Assembly (NCBI GenBank): GCA_947176425.1
Contig: CAMWQV010000011.1
Location: 1 to 14,471 of the forward strand
Length of the DNA: 14,471 nt
From: an uncultured Clostridia bacterium
Lineage (GTDB): Bacteria > Bacillota > Clostridia > Oscillospirales > Oscillospiraceae
Direction of reading: 5' to 3'
Shown: in pieces, positions 9,244 through 14,471 of the stretch
How the letters are laid out: every line of letters begins with the position of its first letter
How positions within the stretch are numbered: the first letter of the stretch is position 1
The notes under the pieces: generated by a model
The model's database searches: none
What the model saw: the letters and a program-made list of their open reading frames with translations, nothing else
What the model was told of the DNA's origin: nothing
Program-made: the position numbers and the translations under genes

Positions 9244-11624
9244 TTTGAATCCTCCAGCACGAGATTGACAACATCTTCCAATGTGTGCTTCTGTGGATAG
9301 ACATCCAATCCGTCGTTTCCAAGGGTAAATGTAGTAGAAATATAGTCAGGATAGCGGGTGCGCAATCCCTCGCACTGCTTTTTGAAGGTATCAGGAGCAA
9401 TGCCAAAGGCGACGATAGGAGAGACAAAAACGGAATCTACATCAGCGGTCAGCAACTCGCGCACAGTGAAGCTTTCGCGTTTCGCTAAATCGGCAATCAG
9501 GTAAAGTCCGTAGAGAATCGTCAACGGGTGTACGTCCTTTGCCTTGCGGATGATACATTTGAATATTTTACCTGCAAACTCGCATTGAGCAATGCCACCA
9601 TCATTGCCCAAGGGCGACCGTACAATGGTTTCTTTCAATGACGTTAATCCGTCTTTCTTGGTTGAAGCGCCAAGACTTGGATAGTTATCGGTCAGCATTG
9701 TTAGTAGTTGACTAACAGAATATATATGGTTGATTTCCGTTTCAGTGATAAACCATTTTATAAGAATTGCATTATTTGCTAAAGCAATCCATATTAGTTC
9801 CCACCCCAAAGGGCTTGAAGCTCCTTTATCCGCAAACAGCTTCACAAGAGTTGTTGGTTTGCGTGTCTTTAACTGAACCAATAGTGCTTGCTGAAACCAA
9901 GCGCTGGCAGATTGAACCATCTTGTTTCCAAGCGGATGTTCCGCGCTCCAAGGGAAAAATTTGTCACCAAGGTCAGACAATACAGCAATCCAGTCCTCAC
10001 GCAGACCAAAATGGTTATATTTGTTGATGCCGCTCATCTTATTTTGTTCATTATCTGATTTGTACATGGATTTGAACCTCCAGCAGCTTAAATCAATATC
10101 ATAGCATATTTTACATCGCGTACATTTTTGTGCATTGATGACGATTTTCCCACTCTCTACTCCAATCGCGCCAAAATTACATTGTGTCTCACACGCCTGG
10201 CATCCAACACAAGAAATCACCTTTCTGAACATATCCCGGAGAAGCGGAACAATGCTGCTCTGCTCATTTTCAGAACGGAACTCAAATGTAACCATACTCC
10301 CCTCAGGATATGAAAATGGGATACCTTCGTCCAATGTATTGGGCAATTTAAGAAGTAGCTGCCCAGTTTCCCTGACCGTGACCACATCACCAATAGTTTT
10401 TGTCCATTCAAATAGTGGTTCTTTCCTTAAAAATGAACTCTTGAATGTAGTATTTAGCCCGCTGTTTTCTTGTAATGGGTTGGAGAGCGTTTCCTTTAGC
10501 ACGGCACCACTTCTCCTAGCTCCCCAATCAATAGAACCGATATACTCATTCTCTTCTTCGTGAGAAAGAAATGTTTTGGAGGAAGTTTCTAATATGATAT
10601 CTCCATAAAGATCGACAATTTGCGGGTATGCTTTTTTTGCAAACCACATATACCGTGCAGAAGAATCCGGACATACCAAACACCCCACACGGGCAATTCC
10701 TTTTTTATATGCTTCATTAATTATAAGCCCGTTTCCCAGTATATATAGCCACAATTCATGAGCGCCCCAATTAAGAAGAGGCATCCGGTTCAGCTGGGAA
10801 GCATTTTTTACTCCATCAGAGGCGTCCTCATAAAATGACCGGCTATGGCTCTCATCTCCACGCACTCCAACAAATGCCATGACGCGAATGGCCGTTTTTT
10901 TTAGCTTCTTTTTTAGAACAATCAGTGCTGGAGTGCTTTTGTGTACCGAACAACACCAGCGTATGGAACGCGAGGGCGGGCCAAATATTTTCCAGTTTTC
11001 CAATGCCGACCTGGACGCCCGTGCTGTGATAAATTCCCGTTCGGGATATAGTTCCTTGATTTTTTCTACAACGTTGTAGGTATCAGGCAACTCCATATCT
11101 GTGTCGCTGAAAATAATCGGAACAGAAAGCGGGAGAATCCGGTGACAGACGTCCAGCAGCGCTACAGAATCCTTGCCACCAGAAAATGCGATATAGGCAA
11201 TATTACACCGTTGGATGCTTTCATCATACAGTTCCTTTGTCCGGCGTTTCGTGTCTGCAACCAGAGCATCCATTATCACGGAATTCGCCCTGACCATTGC
11301 CTCCACGTCAACCGGGTCAAGTTTAAGTTTTCCCTCAAAAAAAACTTGAATATTTAGCGGTTTTCCATATTGTGTGCCATTGAGCTGTGCAACCTTGCGT
11401 CCATATGGAGTCCCGCTTTCATCAACCGCTGCAATCAAATAAGTATTTTTAATTCCCCACAAAAGCGGTCTTTGCTCGGAAAGGTCATATTCAAAATATT
11501 GGTCAAGTCCTGTCAGCACCAGTTCAGGCGCAAAAACCGGGCGAATCTCATTTGCAACATACTTTCCGGTCTGAGTAGTCAGCAACAGTCCATGCGTTTT
11601 GACATCAAAGATATAAGAATACAA
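9240..11624 (-). CDS. brxP: BrxP: PAPS-reductase-like enzyme with ferredoxin insert and DUF4007-like C-terminus
   Basis: This 794-residue protein is the sulfur-chemistry component of the operon. The adenylylating core has the PP-loop FSGGKDSVALLD (147-158), SDTDMELPDTY (173-183), RWCCSVHK (222-229) and VGVRGDESHSR (252-262). Cys224-Cys225 together with Cys315/Cys318 (GCLVCP) reproduces the CC-X(~90)-CXXC pattern that binds a [4Fe-4S] cluster in APS reductases. A ferredoxin-like segment follows, with Cys472/475/478/482 and Cys501/504/507/514. Residues from about 533 to the end resemble DUF4007 proteins, which often accompany Dnd-type genes. DndC and its relatives use the same core to activate DNA for phosphorothioation. 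I infer a related DNA-sulfur reaction; a different sulfur transfer or a redox role is possible. The start is TTG, directly after the TAG of the upstream gene and in the same frame. It is supported by GGGGAGG at 11636-11642 and by the YSYIFD N-terminus, which resembles that of related enzymes. Confidence 0.9.
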   Translation of the reverse strand: MYSYIFDVKTHGLLLTTQTGKYVANEIRPVFAPELVLTGLDQYFEYDLSEQRPLLWGIKNTYLIAAVDESGTPYGRKVAQLNGTQYGKPLNIQVFFEGKLKLDPVDVEAMVRANSVIMDALVADTKRRTKELYDESIQRCNIAYIAFSGGKDSVALLDVCHRILPLSVPIIFSDTDMELPDTYNVVEKIKELYPEREFITARASRSALENWKIFGPPSRSIRWCCSVHKSTPALIVLKKKLKKTAIRVMAFVGVRGDESHSRSFYEDASDGVKNASQLNRMPLLNWGAHELWLYILGNGLIINEAYKKGIARVGCLVCPDSSARYMWFAKKAYPQIVDLYGDIILETSSKTFLSHEEENEYIGSIDWGARRSGAVLKETLSNPLQENSGLNTTFKSSFLRKEPLFEWTKTIGDVVTVRETGQLLLKLPNTLDEGIPFSYPEGSMVTFEFRSENEQSSIVPLLRDMFRKVISCVGCQACETQCNFGAIGVESGKIVINAQKCTRCKICYDIDLSCWRFKSMYKSDNEQNKMSGINKYNHFGLREDWIAVLSDLGDKFFPWSAEHPLGNKMVQSASAWFQQALLVQLKTRKPTTLVKLFADKGASSPLGWELIWIALANNAILIKWFITETEINHIYSVSQLLTMLTDNYPSLGASTKKDGLTSLKETIVRSPLGNDGGIAQCEFAGKIFKCIIRKAKDVHPLTILYGLYLIADLAKRESFTVRELLTADVDSVFVSPIVAFGIAPDTFKKQCEGLRTRYPDYISTTFTLGNDGLDVYPQKHTLEDVVNLVLEDSK

Positions 11625-13349
11625 CTATCTTTCAACCTCCCCAAAGACATTGTTTCTCCACTCACGACGAGTTTCCCCTTTGTAGTTAGAGGTAATCAGC
11701 CGCCGGAATGTATTCCAATCAGGTAAGCCGAGCTCTGTCTTGAAATTCATACCCAACTCTAGTGAAATGGCCGTGTGTAAGACCTCTTGCGACGGAGCCA
11801 AGTCGATTTCCTCCAGTCTGTCAAGGGTTGCGATGAGTATGTCCGCAAAGTTCTGAGGCAGTCCTAACGCCTCAAGAGATTGAAAACAGATACTGTCATT
11901 AATTTCAATGGGGATCAGATTATCTTTCGCAAAGATTCGAATCAGCTTGTTAAGCAGATCTGCGGAAAAAGCTTGGAATTCGTTGTGAAGATCATCTTCT
12001 GTACAAGAACCGTAACAGTTTTCGGTGATAAACGAAATAATTTTCTTTATTACCGTCTCAAAGGCTGTTTGCACATTTCCGTTGCTGTACCGGGCAATTC
12101 TGTTTCCAATTTGAGGAGCGGCTACACACCTTACCCCACTTTGTGCGATCTGTTGATAAAATAACTCAAAGTCCTCTGCATTTCTGACGCAAATGCAATT
12201 CAAACGATATTCAAACTGCCTGTAAAGTTCGGATACTTCAAAACAACCGTATTCATGAAGGTAAGTGTTACTGACTTTCAAAAGCTCATCTCTCGTTGCA
12301 CTGTCTGAAACCTGATCAATCAGAAAAAAGACATCATCTTTTCTCTTAAACATATGTCGTTTTAGTTCGGTCTTTAGGGGTTCATCGATGCAGACACCGG
12401 ATGTATCGGCCAGTAAATTGACATATGTAGTCTCAAAACGAAATCCTCCAGAATAATTTTTCTTTAAGGTATCCAAAAGCACAGCAGGGATTACCAACGA
12501 CTGCTGTATGGGTATTTCATGATAGATATCCAAAGAATTGGCAGCAGCGGTTCCGTCTACAATTCGCTTAGGAACATATCGAATGTCTACATTATCAAGA
12601 TTCACACCACAAAAAATGCATAACCTTCCGATTGCAAGCACCAGATTAGTTATACTTAGGTTCAAATATAACCAATAGCCATTTGATAATTGCCGTGAAT
12701 CAACATAACCACCGGGTTTTTCCCTTCGGAGGAACGGAAGTTCTCCTCTTTTATAAATGCTTCGCCAAGTCAATTCCTGCGCCTTTGGTTTGGTTGCAAG
12801 AAAGTATTCCGTAAGCTCTGTAAGGATATCTCTCCAGTTGTGAACATGGAAAACCTTATTTTCAACCACACAGCTTACTGGATTGCAGCCTGCACATGCA
12901 TCCGGGTTGGTAAAGTCCACTTGTTTCGGGACACCATCGAATGATAGCAGTTCGCTATCTGTAGGTGGTAAATCACTGGACTGCGTTTTTTCGCTCATTT
13001 CCTCTGAATCAGAACATTCCAAATAACGCACATATCTCCGGTACGCAGATAAGCCAGCCGAAAACGTTCCATGTCCTGAACTTCGGTCAACTTCCAGAAA
13101 ATTGTGCGCACCACGAAAAATTTCCTCTAGTCTGTCAAAAGCCTGAATAGAGTTGCAACGATAAACATTCCGCTCTTCTAGCGAAAAGGGAATATCCAAT
13201 TTCAGTGGTTCAGAACGCAGATATGCTGCATAACGATTCGCAACGTATGGTTTATATAATCGCCCCTGTGCATTTGTCTGCTTTATGAGCCAAGAAACAA
13301 ATCGCTTTTCAGCATCAGTAATTTTCAGTTGTATTCCCTGAATGATCAT
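11625..13349 (-). CDS. Modular protein of unknown function, first gene of the BREX operon
   Basis: I do not recognise a named family over the full 574 residues. Three parts are visible. Residues 10-112 form a helical module (TDAEKRFVSWL ... SAYRRYVRYLE) like the N-terminal module seen in several restriction-associated proteins, loosely resembling a recombinase core-binding domain. A linker follows, with CAGCNPVSC (152-160) as a small cysteine cluster. Residues about 205-260 (GGYVDSRQLSNGYWLYLNLS ...) resemble a repeat-like module in bacterial defence proteins. Residues 290-574 look helical or winged-helix-like, beginning LLDTLKKNYSGGFRF. No nuclease, methyltransferase or ATPase motif is evident. 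The ATG has only a weak GGTG upstream. The gene ends in TAG directly abutting and in frame with brxP. A DNA-binding specificity, sensor or regulatory subunit is possible. It is not part of the canonical type 4 core as I know it. Confidence 0.85.
   Translation of the reverse strand: MIIQGIQLKITDAEKRFVSWLIKQTNAQGRLYKPYVANRYAAYLRSEPLKLDIPFSLEERNVYRCNSIQAFDRLEEIFRGAHNFLEVDRSSGHGTFSAGLSAYRRYVRYLECSDSEEMSEKTQSSDLPPTDSELLSFDGVPKQVDFTNPDACAGCNPVSCVVENKVFHVHNWRDILTELTEYFLATKPKAQELTWRSIYKRGELPFLRREKPGGYVDSRQLSNGYWLYLNLSITNLVLAIGRLCIFCGVNLDNVDIRYVPKRIVDGTAAANSLDIYHEIPIQQSLVIPAVLLDTLKKNYSGGFRFETTYVNLLADTSGVCIDEPLKTELKRHMFKRKDDVFFLIDQVSDSATRDELLKVSNTYLHEYGCFEVSELYRQFEYRLNCICVRNAEDFELFYQQIAQSGVRCVAAPQIGNRIARYSNGNVQTAFETVIKKIISFITENCYGSCTEDDLHNEFQAFSADLLNKLIRIFAKDNLIPIEINDSICFQSLEALGLPQNFADILIATLDRLEEIDLAPSQEVLHTAISLELGMNFKTELGLPDWNTFRRLITSNYKGETRREWRNNVFGEVER
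11636..11642 (-). promoter_or_regulatory. Ribosome binding site for the TTG start of brxP, inside the end of orf574
   Basis: The minus strand reads GGGGAGG, eleven bases before the TTG at 11624. The spacer is slightly long, but the core is strong. It lies within the last codons of orf574. The next in-frame methionine is at residue 110, inside conserved sequence, so a non-ATG start is required unless the amber codon is read through. Confidence 0.65.
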
Positions 13350-13374
13350 ATTTGAAACACCGTCTTAATAATTT

Positions 13375-13388
13375 GATATAGTTATATC
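13375..13388. repeat. Perfect inverted repeat, candidate operator
   Basis: GATATAGTTATATC has 6-bp perfect arms and a 2-bp spacer, 26 bp upstream of the first gene's ATG. It covers the predicted transcription start and touches the -10 element, where a repressor would act. No regulator gene of an obvious type is in the window. AT-rich dyads arise readily by chance, so this is tentative. Confidence 0.35.
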
Positions 13389-13416
13389 TTATAAAGCGGA
13401 GATTGGGTATTTTGAA
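13388..13416 (-). promoter_or_regulatory. Candidate sigma-A promoter of the operon
   Basis: On the minus strand, TTCAAA (13411-13416, 4 of 6 to the -35 consensus) and TATAAG (13388-13393, 5 of 6 to the -10 consensus) are separated by 17 bp. Transcription would begin near 13381, giving a leader of about 30 nt before the ATG at 13349. It is the best-spaced pair I find upstream of the only intergenic gap in the operon direction. Confidence 0.4.
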
Positions 13417-13624
13417 TGCATTGCTCAAAAAAACAGGCGGTCTACCATGGCTCATGCATTAAGGAGTCGCTCCCATAAAGACGATCTTAATCCGCTTTCC
13501 CCCAGGCAACCCTATTTCCAGGAAACAATAGCAAACATACCTGAGAGTGTGTATTTAAATGCTACCTCAACATCGGCACAGCTCCCCGCTTTCTGACATA
13601 AAAACTTAAAATAATAATACCACA

Positions 13625-13924
13625 TTCCAACTTGGTGGGCAAGACCCAAAGTTGTTAATTGTCAAATATCCGTCTCTTTCGGCCACATATCATGTAGGCG
13701 AAGATTTTTTGGAACTGGCCAGTGGCTTGAGAGCCATTGATGAGAGTATTCTTTATCTGGAACTTCAAAGAGATGACCGTTTGTGTCATGCGCTGGGACT
13801 GGGGATTGAACCAGCGGACTATTATGCTGGAAAGGGGTACCGCTTATATACAACTAAGCAAGAGCGTTTGGATAATCTGGTCTGGCTGCTTTATCGAACA
13901 CAAGAAATGGGGGGTTGTGATTGA
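13625..13924 (+). pseudogene. Orphan reading frame of unknown family, probably 5'-truncated
   Basis: A frame is open from about 13610 and ends at TGA 13922-13924. The only start-like codon near its left end is TTG 13652, which has no Shine-Dalgarno sequence, and there is no in-frame ATG. From TTG it would encode 90 residues, soluble and mildly acidic, with a well-formed composition (GEDFLELASGL ..., then YYAGKGYRLYTTKQERLDNL). The translation continues sensibly upstream of the TTG (TFQLGGQDPK), which suggests the true N-terminus was lost. I do not recognise the family. It lies directly before the IS66 remnant and may be the tail of a gene cut by that element. Confidence 0.4.
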
Positions 13925-13944
13925 CCCGGATCTGCGCAGTCAAC

Positions 13945-14320
13945 TGGGAGACCCCAGTGGTGAAGACCCACAGAGAGCCGGACTTCCTCCCCGGTAAGCT
14001 TTGCCATGCCAGAGGCCACGGCGCATCTCATGGTGCAGAAATTTGTTATGGGTTCTTCCCCCTGTACCGGCAGGAACAGGTAAGCCGACAAACCATGTCC
14101 AACCGGCTGCTGTGGGCGGCGGAGTACCTGCTGACTCCGGTGTATGACCAGCTGCACAAAGAACTGCTGAAGCAGGACGTGCTCCACGCGGATGAGACTA
14201 CTTTGCAGGTGCTCCATGAGCCGGGCAAAACAGCTCGGAGCGGCAGCTATCTGTGGCTGTACCGCACCAGTGGGGATACGGACCGACCCATCGTGCTGTT
14301 TGACTACCAGCCGGAACGTG
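13945..14320 (+). pseudogene. IS66-family transposase (TnpC) remnant, frameshifted and internally deleted
   Basis: The frame set at 13921 gives TPVVKTHREPDFLPG, then a +1 shift near 13996 moves the match to SFAMPEATAHLMVQKFVMGS in another frame. A second shift near 14050-14060 restores the first frame for PLYRQEQ. About eight to ten codons normally found between YRQEQ and LSRQTMSN are missing. The catalytic-region hallmark LHADETTLQVLHEPGK begins near 14182 and is followed by SYLWLYRTSGDTDRPIVLFDYQP. All of this is characteristic of the IS66 transposase. The 5' part of the gene and the tnpA/tnpB genes are absent, and the C-terminal half beyond DYQPERG is gone. It is a dead remnant. Its base composition is visibly richer in GC than the operon, consistent with separate acquisition. 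Confidence 0.88.
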
Positions 14321-14471
14321 GTGCCTGCTGCCCGAAGGTGGGAGAGAAAGAGGCTAAACGGAGGGAGGAGAGCCTGAAGAAGGAGACGGACCCGATGCTG
14401 AAAATGATAGGCCAGTTGACGCTGGAGCGTGATTTTCTTCAGGGGTGCTTTCGCCGAAACGGGCTGTCTGT
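14321..14471 (+). pseudogene. IS3-family OrfA-like tail fused to the IS66 remnant, cut by the window edge
   Basis: Immediately after the IS66 match ends, the same reading frame continues as a charged helical stretch, EKEAKRREESLKK, then MLKMIGQLTLERDFLQ. This last segment is the typical C-terminal helix of IS3-family OrfA proteins, which commonly carry an IGQL.VE.DFL pattern before OrfB. The N-terminal helix-turn-helix of OrfA is missing. The frame is still open at the window end, so the OrfB region may follow. The junction near 14320-14332 is in frame by chance or by a deletion between two neighbouring elements. Family assignment rests on about 25 residues. Confidence 0.6.

Larger units (their letters stand above)
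120..13349 (-). other. BREX type 4-like defence operon with sulfur-donor genes
   Basis: Seven minus-strand genes are packed with no room for internal promoters: orf574, TAG immediately followed by TTG of brxP, an ATGA overlap to brxC, 3 bp to pglZ, about 12 bp to brxL, a TAATG overlap to the small Cys-rich gene, and 44 bp to the cysteine desulfurase. The brxP-brxC-pglZ-brxL order matches the published BREX type 4 gene set. The flanking cysteine desulfurase, the Cys-rich small protein and the leading 574-residue protein are additional to that core. PglX, BrxA, BrxB, DndB/D/E, SspB/E and an obvious nuclease are absent from the window. The inferred role is anti-phage defence linked to sulfur chemistry. 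Confidence 0.85.
13350..13624. other. Intergenic region between the operon and the mobile-element debris
   Basis: Apart from the promoter and dyad near its left end, I see no supported gene. A 49-codon plus-strand frame from ATG 13447 to TGA 13596 has AGGCGG six bases upstream, but its product has no recognisable features. An unrelated minus-strand frame ending near 13467 lacks a start. Terminal inverted repeats of an insertion sequence are not obvious. Confidence 0.5.

Noticed and set aside
120..13349. Canonical Dnd phosphorothioation cluster
   Set aside because: DndB, DndD (SMC-like) and DndE are missing, and PglZ, BrxC and BrxL define a BREX locus instead; only the desulfurase and the PAPS-reductase core are shared in type.
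13465..13550. Minus-strand string KRIKIVFMGATP, similar to the start of methionyl-tRNA formyltransferase
   Set aside because: It is followed directly by a stop codon rather than by the enzyme, and preceded by an in-frame stop without a start codon. The likeness covers fewer than ten residues.
13447..13596. 49-codon plus-strand frame with ATG and AGGCGG six bases upstream
   Set aside because: No recognisable motif or family, atypical composition rich in Ser and Pro, and it lies in an upstream region next to rearranged DNA; length and ribosome-site match alone are within chance.
1..14471. CRISPR array, tRNA or rRNA gene
   Set aside because: No regularly spaced repeats, cloverleaf-like segment or rRNA-like stretch was noticed on either strand while reading; no computational scan was run.

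Overview
The window suggests a low-to-mid GC Firmicute, probably a gut-type clostridium. The evidence is strong AGGAGG-like ribosome binding sites before most genes, GTG and TTG starts, tightly coupled genes, and IS66 and IS3 remnants of the kind common in Clostridia. No ribosomal or housekeeping marker is present, so this placement is an inference.

Almost the whole window (about 13349 down to 120, minus strand) is one seven-gene operon. In transcription order it encodes: a 574-residue modular protein of unknown role; BrxP, a PAPS-reductase-like protein with a two-cluster ferredoxin insert and a DUF4007-like C-terminus; BrxC/PglY, a giant P-loop ATPase; PglZ; BrxL, an AAA+ protein; a 66-residue cysteine-rich protein; and a DndA/IscS-like cysteine desulfurase. 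The core brxP-brxC-pglZ-brxL is the published BREX type 4 gene set. There is no PglX adenine methyltransferase, no BrxA or BrxB, and none of the Dnd or Ssp genes. Inference: the cysteine desulfurase mobilises sulfur, possibly through the small Cys protein, and BrxP installs it on host DNA or another target. PglZ, BrxC and BrxL would carry the phage-exclusion function. The genes overlap or are spaced by 0-44 bp. A plausible promoter with an overlapping dyad lies just upstream at 13375-13416.

The left edge (1-119) holds no convincing gene. The right edge (about 13625-14471, plus strand) is mobile-element debris. It contains an orphan reading frame without a proper start, then a frameshifted and internally deleted IS66 transposase remnant joined in frame to an IS3-type OrfA tail that runs off the window. 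The operon therefore looks like a defence island beside decaying insertion sequences.

The points most worth checking are the complete sulfur-handling set in a BREX locus without a methyltransferase, the single in-frame amber codon separating the first gene from brxP, and the two genes (574 aa and 66 aa) with no established role.
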